Shown: positions 35,561 through 42,723 of the stretch, piece after piece | Numbering within the stretch: position 1 is the stretch's first letter | Layout of the letters: each line of letters begins with the position of its first letter | From: Antarcticimicrobium sp. | GTDB lineage: Bacteria; Pseudomonadota; Alphaproteobacteria; Rhodobacterales; Rhodobacteraceae | Direction: 5' to 3' | NCBI RefSeq assembly: GCF_029212575.1 | Contig: NZ_JARGPK010000032.1 | Span: 1 to 46,044, forward strand | Length of the DNA: 46,044 nt | Notes under the pieces: generated by a model | Told to the model about the DNA's origin: nothing | Seen by the model: only the letters and a program-made list of their open reading frames with translations | Databases searched by the model: none | Translations under genes and position numbers: made by a program

Positions 35561-35956
35561 ATGCAAATCAGCGCATCACTAAGCGACACGACCGCGACCA
35601 TCGCAGTCAAGCACATGAACACCAATACGTCCCTGACCATCACTGACGCATCGAACCTTGCCGCTGACCTTGCGATGTTCACTGACCCTGAGGCCCCCTC
35701 GGTCGACGACTCGTCCTTTACGATGACCGGAGCCGATCCCGCATATTATGGCATGAAGCATTGGTGGGTGGACGTTGAGAAACCCGAAACACCCCATCCG
35801 GGGTATTACCGAGATAGGTCGCGGCAAATTCTCACGCGTGGCTACCTGATCGACACAACCGACGATGGCGCGAGCATCACCGATCTCGCAACAAACGGCA
35901 CAATGACGATCCCGCGCGATCAGATCGCCAGCATCATCGCGCAACTGAACGCTTGA
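35561..35956 (+). CDS. Hypothetical protein
   Basis: A 131-residue soluble, acidic protein, MQISASLSDTTATIAVKHMN, ending IPRDQIASIIAQLNA. GAAAGGA precedes the ATG at 35561. It heads a plus-strand run of small genes reaching the terminase-like gene. The segment YYGMKHWWVDVEKP is aromatic-rich. No family recognised. Confidence 0.7.
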   Translation: MQISASLSDTTATIAVKHMNTNTSLTITDASNLAADLAMFTDPEAPSVDDSSFTMTGADPAYYGMKHWWVDVEKPETPHPGYYRDRSRQILTRGYLIDTTDDGASITDLATNGTMTIPRDQIASIIAQLNA

Positions 35957-35959
35957 CCG

Positions 35960-36193
35960 ATGAAGCGCACCGTCAAAACATTTCAGGACAGCCCAGTCTC
36001 TCATGTGATCGAAAGCGAGACCATCGACTACGACAGCCGTAGTTTTGCCTTCTCAACTTTTGGGCACGAAGACCCGAGCATCATCACCGTGACACTGGGA
36101 CGTGAGAGCCGAACGCTTACCAGAGACGCGATGAAAGAGGGTTTCCAGTGTCTTCTGGACGCCATCGACGCAACACCAGCACAAGGCGAGTAG
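35960..36193 (+). CDS. Small hypothetical protein
   Basis: A 77-residue protein, MKRTVKTFQDSPVSHVIESE, starting three bases after the previous stop and ending three bases before the next gene. Beta-rich by eye, with ITVTLGRESRTLTRDAM in the middle. Part of the same small-gene operon; function unknown. Confidence 0.65.
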   Translation: MKRTVKTFQDSPVSHVIESETIDYDSRSFAFSTFGHEDPSIITVTLGRESRTLTRDAMKEGFQCLLDAIDATPAQGE

Positions 36194-36196
36194 CAC

Positions 36197-36541
36197 ATGA
36201 AACACCCACACCCCTTTGCCGACTTCTGGCTCCCCAACACTCACGCATGGGAGGTCGATCCCGACCACGACGCAATGATCTACTCGTCCGGGGAGGACAG
36301 CTTGACGCCGTGGATCGCGGACGACGGCACCTTGCTCATGGTCTACGCATCGACCCGGAACGAACTCGTTGCCCTGCATAATGCGTCGGTAGGTGGTGCA
36401 GACACCTTGCGGGCCTGTGACCTTGCAGGATGGCCGTGGCGCATCCTTCTCGACGATCTCCCCGCTGCGCAATCATCAAACCGTTGGGCCTTCACGTTTC
36501 CCGGTCAAGAAGCCATCAAACTCGACCGGACAGCCGCATAA
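36197..36541 (+). CDS. Small hypothetical protein
   Basis: A 114-residue protein, MKHPHPFADFWLPNTHAWEV, rich in Trp, Asp and His, without membrane segments. It follows the previous gene by three bases. The ending (WAFTFPGQEAIKLDRTAA) shows no known motif. Function unknown. Confidence 0.65.
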   Translation: MKHPHPFADFWLPNTHAWEVDPDHDAMIYSSGEDSLTPWIADDGTLLMVYASTRNELVALHNASVGGADTLRACDLAGWPWRILLDDLPAAQSSNRWAFTFPGQEAIKLDRTAA

Positions 36542-36568
36542 CTGAGTTATTCTAAGGGGCATTTACCC

Positions 36569-36697
36569 ATGATGATCAATCACCAAGACCCGCAATCCCG
36601 GTCGCATATAATACGCCTTCCTGCGATGATTGGCGCGTCCATTTTGGGCATCCTTCGTGCATCGTCAGCGGGCCTCCTTTCGGGGAGGCCCAACTGA
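36569..36697 (+). CDS. Possible leader peptide of the terminase-like gene
   Basis: A 42-codon frame, MMINHQDPQSRSHIIRLPAM, ending GLLSGRPN. AAGGGG lies about nine bases before its ATG. Its stop overlaps the start of the next gene (TGATG). Its last codons cross a hairpin that contains the next gene's ribosome-binding site. It may serve to open that hairpin rather than to make a functional protein. Confidence 0.4.
   Translation: MMINHQDPQSRSHIIRLPAMIGASILGILRASSAGLLSGRPN
36670..36691 (+). promoter_or_regulatory. Hairpin covering a ribosome-binding site
   Basis: GGGCCTCC (36670-36677) pairs with GGAGGCCC (36684-36691) around loop TTTCGG. The 3' arm contains the Shine-Dalgarno GGGGAGG of the gene starting at 36697. 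The sequence also looks like a terminator stem, but no T tract follows. Confidence 0.5.
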
Positions 36698-37176
36698 TGC
36701 CCATCACTGCGTATTCCTCTCGACACGGCAAGCCGCACAAGAACAAAAAGGAACTGGCCGAGCGTATCGACCGGAAACTCCGCACCTTGCATATGCACGC
36801 AGGTCTCGAAGAATTCGATCCCGTTGAAATGATGGCATTGATCGGTGCCGAGGCCTACGACGAAGGCGACAAGCACCTTGCTCTCGTCGCGTTCAAGGAG
36901 GTGTCGCAATACGTCAGGCCTAAGCTGGCCGCGACCACCATTGAACACAAAGCTGCACCTGAACCTCACAGCCGCACCCAAATCCTTGGGGCATTCTCGC
37001 GCATGGGCGTCAAAATCGACGCGAACGACGCCTCCGTGCTGGTGCAGGAAGTCATGGAACGCGAGGGCCTGACTTATGAGGAAGCAGCGGTATATGTCGA
37101 AGAACAAACCGGCGTTGAAGTGCTGCCAAACCTGATCGCCATCCCAGCGCTCGCGGGACCCGGAGACGACCAGTGA
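36697..37176 (+). CDS. Terminase-small-subunit-like protein
   Basis: A 159-residue protein. The segment FDPVEMMALIGAEAYDEGDKHLALVAFKEVSQYVRPKLAATTIE matches the pattern of phage small terminase subunits (DP-E-L, then helices ending YV-PKLA-VE), seen here by eye only. The first 30 residues are basic (RHGKPHKNKKELAERIDRKL). Satellites of the PICI type often carry their own small terminase to redirect packaging. No large terminase is present. The start has GGGGAGG in a hairpin (36670-36691). Confidence 0.55.
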   Translation: MPITAYSSRHGKPHKNKKELAERIDRKLRTLHMHAGLEEFDPVEMMALIGAEAYDEGDKHLALVAFKEVSQYVRPKLAATTIEHKAAPEPHSRTQILGAFSRMGVKIDANDASVLVQEVMEREGLTYEEAAVYVEEQTGVEVLPNLIAIPALAGPGDDQ

Positions 37177-37241
37177 CCACTCTGGACGTGATCGTCGTCG
37201 GGGGTATCATCTGGGTTGCCGCCGCGATCTTGTGCGACTGA
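37173..37241 (+). CDS. Possible 22-residue membrane peptide
   Basis: GTG at 37173 overlaps the previous stop (GTGA) and opens a 22-codon frame, VTTLDVIVVGGIIWVAAAIL then CD. It is almost entirely one hydrophobic helix. Coupling and composition favour a real small protein, but the length gives little statistical support. Confidence 0.3.
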   Translation: MTTLDVIVVGGIIWVAAAILCD

Positions 37242-37347
37242 CCGGCAGAGCGCGTAAGCGAACCGACGTCTTGATACTCACGCCCACCCATACACCTGAC
37301 GGGACCAAAGACCTTTCGCACAGGCGCTTTGCCAAGATCGGCATACT

Positions 37348-37692
37348 TCACTCGGGTTCAAATATCTTCGCCGCGATCAGGAAAATACTGCCAATGCCGA
37401 AAATCACAAACCTGACCCAACTGACCCATTCCAAACCATTGAACCCTTCGCCGGTTTGGTAAGCAGTCCAGAAGCGGTCGTATGATTCATTTCTTTGTGA
37501 AAATTCGATTGGATCACCAGAACGTAAGGCCTCCCAAAGGACGTATAATTGCTCTTTGATTCCATAAAACTGACCCTGAATGGCGTAGTTGTTTATGACA
37601 TCCTCAAGGAAAACCTGCCATCCAGCCGAGCCTAAAATCAGTATTAAACCCCAAACCTCTAAACTCTTTCTTTTCTGCCTTAGCCAACCCAT
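37348..37692 (-). CDS. Two-helix membrane protein
   Basis: A 114-residue protein with a basic start (MGWLRQKRKSLEV), a first helix (WGLILILGSAGWQVFLEDV), a soluble middle rich in Glu, Tyr and Gln, and a second helix near the end (WVRFVIFGIGSIFLIAAKIF). It is AT-rich compared with its neighbours and lies on the opposite strand from the small-gene operon, as accessory cargo genes often do. No family recognised. Confidence 0.65.
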   Translation of the reverse strand: MGWLRQKRKSLEVWGLILILGSAGWQVFLEDVINNYAIQGQFYGIKEQLYVLWEALRSGDPIEFSQRNESYDRFWTAYQTGEGFNGLEWVSWVRFVIFGIGSIFLIAAKIFEPE

Positions 37693-37973
37693 CTCAATTC
37701 CCCATATTCACTCTTGGCAACCTCTTAACATCAGACGGAATTCTCATGAACTGATTTTCTATCAGACAAAGGCGGCTGCGTTTGTTGGTGGTTAGTCGCG
37801 CGTGATCATCAGTTTGATGGCGCTTTGACCGACAACTTGAGGTCCAGCGCCCCAGCACCTTGTTTTCCGGGTTCAGCACAACCCGGCAAAGGGTCCATCG
37901 TCGCGTTGCCTGATGGCACAGGGGCGGCGTGATCCCGGACATAAGCGTCGCCCCATTCACGAAAGGACCCAGA
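37693..37973. other. Intergenic region with promoters
   Basis: This 281-base divergent region holds the promoter of the membrane protein and the leader of the gene at 37974. An inverted repeat CCGGGTT-CAGCAC-AACCCGG lies at about 37867-37886. The leader ends in CACGAAAGGACC, very like the one before 35561. Confidence 0.45.
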
Positions 37974-38411
37974 ATGTCAGAACCACTTTACATCAGCGCC
38001 GAGGAAGTCTCGGCCAACTCCCGCGCCTTCCAGGAAGCCGTCCGCAAAGCGGATGAATTGGGCGTGGACCTGAAACATGTCAAACCGGAAGATGCCGTTG
38101 TCGGCCATGACAAGCGCCGCGATCCCGCTGCCTATCGCGAGGCGAAGAAATGCGCCGAGGTTTTGGGTACTTCTGTTACCTTTGCTGACCCGGATGGCGA
38201 CGCAAACACCGAACCAGCAGCAACCTCGAACGCAAACCACCTTGAAACCGAGGACACCCTATATATCCTGTCTGGGCAGGTCAGCCCACGCGACTACAAG
38301 CGCCTGACGACAAACGCCCGCAGCGCTCACAAGCGCGTGGTGCCTCTGCGTTCTTGGCTAGATGCGCCGGAACCAATCATCGACGCGCTCAAGGCTCACT
38401 CTGCCGCATGA
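37974..38411 (+). CDS. Hypothetical protein
   Basis: A 145-residue soluble protein, MSEPLYISAEEVSANSRAFQ. GAAAGGACC precedes the ATG at 37974; a longer frame from 37929 is less likely. A helical first half (AFQEAVRKADELGVDLKHV) and a final segment SPRDYKRLTTNARSAHKRVV are seen. Its stop overlaps the next gene (ATGA). No family recognised. Confidence 0.65.
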   Translation: MSEPLYISAEEVSANSRAFQEAVRKADELGVDLKHVKPEDAVVGHDKRRDPAAYREAKKCAEVLGTSVTFADPDGDANTEPAATSNANHLETEDTLYILSGQVSPRDYKRLTTNARSAHKRVVPLRSWLDAPEPIIDALKAHSAA

Positions 38412-39304
38412 ACGCACCGGCCTCGATTGACGATCTCGACGAGCGGGGGATTTGGGACGATGAAAAATCGGTTTTGGGTTCCCATTCTACCCTGATCAAT
38501 GCAGTCATCCTCAAATCAGTCACCGACCTTTTCACAGCAAATATTGACGAGTCAGATCGCGCCGATGCCTTTGCCTTCCTGACTGCAGAAAAAGGCACTT
38601 GGGCGGACAGCCGCGTTCGGTTGTGCTGGCTCGTCGATATTGACCCAGACCTAATGCGCGCCCGTATCCTCGGCATTCTGGAGGGCACTTACGATCTCGC
38701 AAACCTCACACGGCGCGGCGTCGGTAACCTCGACGTAGAACATGGACGAAAGTTTCTGGTCGAGGTTCGGAAACGTGAGGAGGCGTCGCGAGCATCCGCA
38801 AAAGCTCAGGCAGAACGGGCACGAGAACGACGTGAAGAGAGCGCAGCAATAAAGATGGAAATCGACCGGCAAGCAAAAGCAGAACTCGAAGAGGAACGCC
38901 GCATCTTCGAACAACGGTTGAAGACGGCAGAAACCGAGGCAGGGTTGCGCCCGCAGCACCGCCGGATGGTCGCCAAAGCGGAGTATGCTGAGAAGGGTGA
39001 CCTACCACTTGGGCATGTCGTCCGCATCGACGAACCATGGGAACCCGGCACGTACTGCACGTTTTTGGGAACTTTGCTTCCAAGCAAATCGAACTCGATG
39101 GGGCGCGCGGTTGCTGCTGCTTGTTCGGAGCATGGGTTTATCCTCGAACACCACACCCGATACAATCTCGACTCGTTGCGGCAGGCGGCATCTTTGATGA
39201 AGGTCGATCTCCTGTATTTGGATGCTGATGGTAACCCGGTCAGTTATTCCTCAGATGCTGTAACTGTTCATCTCAGGTTGCGGCACCTTCCACTCGCCGC
39301 ATAA
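38408..39304 (+). CDS. Coiled-coil hypothetical protein
   Basis: A 298-residue protein, MNAPASIDDLDERGIWDDEK. Residues ~120-185 are a charged coiled coil (EEASRASAKAQAERARERRE, MEIDRQAKAELEEERRIFEQ). The C-terminal ~100 residues form a compact domain (PLGHVVRIDEPWEPGTYCTF...). It is coupled to the previous gene by ATGA. Its end overlaps the integrase gene tail-to-tail by 32 bases. Function unknown. Confidence 0.68.
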   Translation: MNAPASIDDLDERGIWDDEKSVLGSHSTLINAVILKSVTDLFTANIDESDRADAFAFLTAEKGTWADSRVRLCWLVDIDPDLMRARILGILEGTYDLANLTRRGVGNLDVEHGRKFLVEVRKREEASRASAKAQAERARERREESAAIKMEIDRQAKAELEEERRIFEQRLKTAETEAGLRPQHRRMVAKAEYAEKGDLPLGHVVRIDEPWEPGTYCTFLGTLLPSKSNSMGRAVAAACSEHGFILEHHTRYNLDSLRQAASLMKVDLLYLDADGNPVSYSSDAVTVHLRLRHLPLAA

Positions 39305-40607
39305 TCTCGTCCGCGACCTGCTGAACCGTTGAGCGCAGGTCAGGGGTGACAACGTAGTGTCCATCCGTCCCGCCGAGGCCCTTGCCAACCTGTGACAGGC
39401 GCTGCGTGTCGCTCACGCCCAGCTCAACCGCAACGGTCTGCCACTCCTTGCGGCATTGCTTTGGTGTCCAGCGATCAGCACCGCGTTTGATTGTAGGCAA
39501 CGATTGCAGGCGCCCGCCTGTGGGGCCGGTGAAGACGTATTCGTGACGTCCAGACATTGATTGAAGCCGCTTCAACTGCGCGACTGACCACGACGACAAC
39601 GCAACCTCTCGGTAGTCAGTGGTCTTGGTCATCCCGAACCACACCTTCCCAGCGTCAAGGTCCACGTTCTCCCAGCGCATCGTGAGAACTTCGCTCGGAC
39701 GCATCCCAGTCAGCAGCGCGACCTTAAGCGCTGACTTTGGGATCACGGTCAGCTTGTCTACCTGCCGCCACCATGCCCGAATGTCCGAGATGCGCTCCAC
39801 CGCGTTCTGCGCGCGCAGGCTCTGCCAACCCTTTGGCAAGCCGCGACCATCGCCTGCTATGTCGATCACCATAGGGTGCGATGTGACGGGCACTTCTTCT
39901 TTCGCGACCGCGTAGTTGAGCAGCACCTTGACCGCCATAAAGAACAATTGCGCTGTGCGTCGTCCGCGCGTGCGACTGAGGTTGCGCCATGTCTGCGAGC
40001 AAAGCTCTGGCGTGATGCTTGTGATCGGGCGGTTCCACCAACCGTCCGGCCATTCCATCGTCGAAGCGGGCGGGCCATCTTTTCCGTAAGATTCCGCACC
40101 GCCAAGGTATCGACGCTGCTCCGCGACATGTTTCTTGGCGCGGTTTGCTTTTTCAGGCCCCCGTTCCTCAATCATGCGTGCGAGGTGATGTTCTTCATAC
40201 ATTGCCCAAACGTGCCCGACAGTGACGTTGTCCGCGCCCTTCTTACGACGCCCTCGCAGTGCGAGGTCTGCTTTATCATCCGACATACGGATGCCACGCA
40301 TGATGCGCGCATAGGCTGTGTCGCCTGCATCATCGAAATACTTTGACCTAGGATCGACGCCGCGCCTGATCTCTGGAAGAAGAATGTCTCGTGCGACAGC
40401 CCGCGCTTCGTTCGCCTTGGTCACGTCGGCGCGACCGATCTTAACGCGCATGAACCGCCCGTCGTTCTCGGCTGCTGCGTAGTAGGTTTTGCTGCGGCGT
40501 CCGACCGATAGGTTGAACCCAGCGAGTTCCGTGTCGTGATACCAGTCTGTGGAATCATGGAATGGTAGGCCCTCAACGAAGGCCTGTGTGATCTTGGTGT
40601 GGGGCAT
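39273..40607 (-). CDS. Tyrosine recombinase (integrase) of element A
   Basis: A 444-residue integrase of the P4/DUF4102-related type. The N-terminal arm-binding region is followed by a core with ALLTGMRPSEVLTMRWENVD (catalytic R303) and the beta-hairpin lysine region FGMTKTTDYREV. The box II equivalent reads VVTPDLRSTVQQ, with Pro where His is usual. The protein ends 19 residues later with no tyrosine after residue 418. So the catalytic Tyr and the last ~35-40 residues seem absent. It lies next to attR as expected. Confidence 0.85.
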   Translation of the reverse strand: MPHTKITQAFVEGLPFHDSTDWYHDTELAGFNLSVGRRSKTYYAAAENDGRFMRVKIGRADVTKANEARAVARDILLPEIRRGVDPRSKYFDDAGDTAYARIMRGIRMSDDKADLALRGRRKKGADNVTVGHVWAMYEEHHLARMIEERGPEKANRAKKHVAEQRRYLGGAESYGKDGPPASTMEWPDGWWNRPITSITPELCSQTWRNLSRTRGRRTAQLFFMAVKVLLNYAVAKEEVPVTSHPMVIDIAGDGRGLPKGWQSLRAQNAVERISDIRAWWRQVDKLTVIPKSALKVALLTGMRPSEVLTMRWENVDLDAGKVWFGMTKTTDYREVALSSWSVAQLKRLQSMSGRHEYVFTGPTGGRLQSLPTIKRGADRWTPKQCRKEWQTVAVELGVSDTQRLSQVGKGLGGTDGHYVVTPDLRSTVQQVADEIMRRVEGAAT

Positions 40608-40770
40608 GTCGTAACTCCGAGTTTGATGGCTTCTTGACCGCTAAGTCACCATCGTTGTCGGTCGTTGTCGGGGGTCTACGCAACTGGTCTTGCAAGGTAG
40701 TAAATTGATTTTATTAGGTTTTATGGGCTAACCGCTTGTCTTTGCAGCGTTCTGGAAAACCCGCATTGAG

Positions 40771-40819
40771 TGATTTGTAATCAGTAGGTCCGCGGTTCGA
40801 GTCCGTGTGGGGGCACCAT
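40771..40819. repeat. Attachment site attR of element A
   Basis: An exact 49-bp copy of 26434-26482, that is, the 3' half of tRNA-Thr(TGT) from TGATTTGTAATC to GGGGGCACCAT. It separates element A from the prophage remnant to its right. The 40608-40770 stretch before it should hold the integrase promoter. Confidence 0.95.
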
Positions 40820-40985
40820 ATAAATCAATGACTTAGGTGAAAATTTCTTACCCCAAGATGCGGTCGTGTCCGGTGTGTGTCCGAATTTCTCAACCAGTTC
40901 TGAGTAGTGCCAGACCGTAGGTTTGAGGCGGATTTCGCAGCCCGCGAATCACATCTTGGCAACGGCGATTCCGTAGGTTTCCGGG

Positions 40986-41459
40986 TTACCCGATCCGTTC
41001 GCCCGACGGCTTCTCAAGATGCAGACGGTACTCGTGTGAGCCGAGTTTCTCGAAGATCACGACGTCGCCTATCTCGGCCCCGCTGTCGGACAGGACGAGC
41101 TTGGCGAAGGACCGGGATCGGAAGAACTCCCGTGGTCCCTTGCCGTGTGGGTAACCGCGTCCGCCCTCGAGCCGAACCGAGTCCTCGACGACGACGCCCA
41201 GAACCGCGTCCAGGCTCCAGCCGTTGTGGCTGTTGAGGAAGGGCGCGCCGGAGCGCAGGCGTTCCAGCCGAATGGACTGCTCGTCCACGGCCAGCTCTTC
41301 ATCCACGATCTTGATGTCCCATCCTTCGAAGCGGAGCCGCTGCACGGTCGCGCCGGTGGTCCAGCACACCTCCACGGTGCGCTCCTTCTCGTTGATGGTC
41401 GCCGGCACAACGGCGGCGGCCCGCCCGATGACGGGCAGGTCGAATGCATCCCTGCGCAT
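40986..41459 (-). pseudogene. Truncated phage prohead protease (chimeric)
   Basis: A 157-residue frame. The first ~100 residues (DLPVIGRAAAVVPATINEKE, then RLRSGAPFLNSHNGWSLDAV and VRLEGGRG) match the start of HK97-type prohead proteases. After GRG the sequence changes to an unrelated tail (KLVLSDSGAEIGDVVIFEKL...), so a deletion has fused it to the end of another gene. The protease catalytic part is mostly lost. Confidence 0.68.
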
Positions 41460-41464
41460 GGGGG

Positions 41465-41764
41465 TTACTCCCTGTTGTTGGCGCCTGCACCGCCGGGATC
41501 GGCCTCGTCCTCGTTCGGCGGGTTGGCATGGGCAAGGCCGGTCTTCGTGACCTTGCGCGGGTCGGAATCGAGCACCAGCCCGAGCGCGTCGGCCAGATCG
41601 AGAATCTTCTTGTGCTCGTTGAGCACGTCCTCGGCGTTATAGCCCCGCTTGGCGATCTGCTCGGGCAGCGAGACGAAGCCGGCGCGGGTCTCCAGAAGGT
41701 CGGTCTGCGCGTCCTGCCAGGGGTTGACGCTCTCGAATTTCGGCGTCGACCATTCCACCGGCAC
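41465..41764 (-). pseudogene. Phage portal protein, C-terminal fragment
   Basis: A 99-residue frame resembling the end of lambda-type portal proteins: VEWSTPKFESVNPWQDAQTD, LLETRAGFVSLPEQIAKRGY and NAEDVLNEHKKILDLADALG. It starts in the middle of the domain, with the frame continuing into the ParB fragment, so the N-terminal ~400 residues are missing. Portal followed by prohead protease is the normal phage order. Confidence 0.7.
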
Positions 41765-41778
41765 GACCGGATCGGGGA

Positions 41779-42051
41779 TCAGCCCGGCGGTCCAGGCACC
41801 AGCGCCCGCTGCTGCGCGGGCGTCAGGTGCGCCAGCCGGATCACCGGGACGGTTTCAAGCCCGAGCTGCTGCGCTGCGGCCAGGCGTCCGTGCCCGGCGA
41901 TGATGATGCCATCACCGCCAATCAGGATCGGGTTGGTGAAGCCGAATTCCTCGATCGACGCCGCGATCTGCGCGATCTGCCATGCCGAGTGCGTCCGCGA
42001 ATTACGGTCATAGGGCACAACCTCGGTCGTGGGCAGATGCTCGATCTTCAA
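41779..42051 (-). pseudogene. ParB-like N-terminal domain, truncated
   Basis: A 90-residue frame, KIEHLPTTEVVPYDRNSRTH, then IAASIEEFGFTNPILIGGDG, IIIAGHGRLAAAQQLGLETV and HLTPAQQRALV. This is the ParB/Srx domain of phage adenine-methyltransferase-type proteins. TTG at 42051 with AGGAG seven bases upstream fits the start. After RALV the frame ends in PGPPG, fused to portal sequence in another frame, so a deletion removed the rest. Confidence 0.68.
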
Positions 42052-42156
42052 AAGCGTCTCCTTGTTCGATGGCGGGCTACCCTCCCGCCAGGATGCCGGG
42101 GCGCCGGAGCTCCAGCGCCTTGTCATCGATCGGGGCGCGGCATCTTCCCCTTTCAT

Positions 42157-42233
42157 TGGTTGCGCGGGCCGGATTCGAACCGACGACCTCCGGGGTATGA
42201 ACCCAGCGAGCTACCAGACTGCTCCACCGCGAC
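42157..42233 (-). tRNA. Initiator-type tRNA-Met (CAT), probably damaged
   Basis: The minus strand reads as a 77-nt tRNA: D arm GAGCAGTCTGGTAGCTC, anticodon arm CTGGG-TTCATAC-CCCGG with anticodon CAT, T arm GTCGGTTCGAATCCGGC, and ACCA at the end. Three G-C pairs below the anticodon loop and A72 are initiator traits. In the acceptor only five pairs form; positions 1-72 (G-A) and 2-71 (T-C) do not pair. It may be a phage tRNA or a remnant from integration or deletion at the 5' end. Confidence 0.6.
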
Positions 42234-42723
42234 ACAGAAAAGGCCGAGCGATGCCCGGCCCTGCGACGAAGGGTGCGCACCCCGCGAACCGGATGCGAAC
42301 CCAGATTTTTCCTTTCAAACTAGCGACCTAACGCGCTACCGCCCCCCGCATACGTTTTCCGCCCTGGAAGGACCCGAAAGGGGCTTGACTGCGGGGGCGC
42401 CGGGGTCCGCCGAGGCGAAACCGAGCTGCGCGCAGGGCACCGCCAGCATACCCATAGGATGGCCCAGAACCGGCGGTTTTGTCGCGCGAGAAATTCCGCT
42501 TCGAGACAATAGCGTGACGCCGCTAAGACACTAGCCGGACGACCGGTCGGCGCAGGATTAGCGACGACGCGCGGCCAAGGGGCACCGAGTAGCCGAAGAA
42601 TCGGGACCCGCGCAAAACCACTTGCATGCTGGCCAGGCGTCGAGTCTTCGAGCTTCCCTTGATTCGTGGGTCGAAATCAACGAACCTACATAGATAAATT
42701 ATATTTTGGGGGATGACAGTTTC
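42234..42723. other. Intergenic region in element B
   Basis: No gene is visible. A hairpin GGCCGAGC-GAT-GCCCGGCC lies at about 42242-42260. On the minus strand, 42281-42350 has a D-arm-like and T-arm-like pattern but no pairing acceptor stem. The last 40 bases are AT-rich and probably hold the promoter of the gene at 42724. Confidence 0.45.

Larger units (their letters stand above)
26434..40819. mobile_element. Integrative element A at tRNA-Thr, phage-satellite-like, about 14.3 kb
   Basis: The element is bounded by 49-bp direct repeats and has a tyrosine-recombinase gene next to the right repeat. GC content is visibly lower than in the flanking backbone and most genes are small orphans. The cargo includes a one-chain restriction-modification-like protein, a GIY-YIG protein, a DUF3489 regulator, a glycosyltransferase, an AlpA-like regulator and a terminase-small-subunit-like protein. 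No capsid, tail or conjugation genes were seen. That mix fits a phage satellite or a defence island better than a prophage or ICE. Confidence 0.88.

Noticed and set aside
42281-42350. Second tRNA-like sequence next to the initiator-type tRNA (minus strand)
   Set aside because: D-arm and T-arm-like pieces are present, but the anticodon stem has a mismatch and no acceptor stem forms. At most a decayed tRNA.
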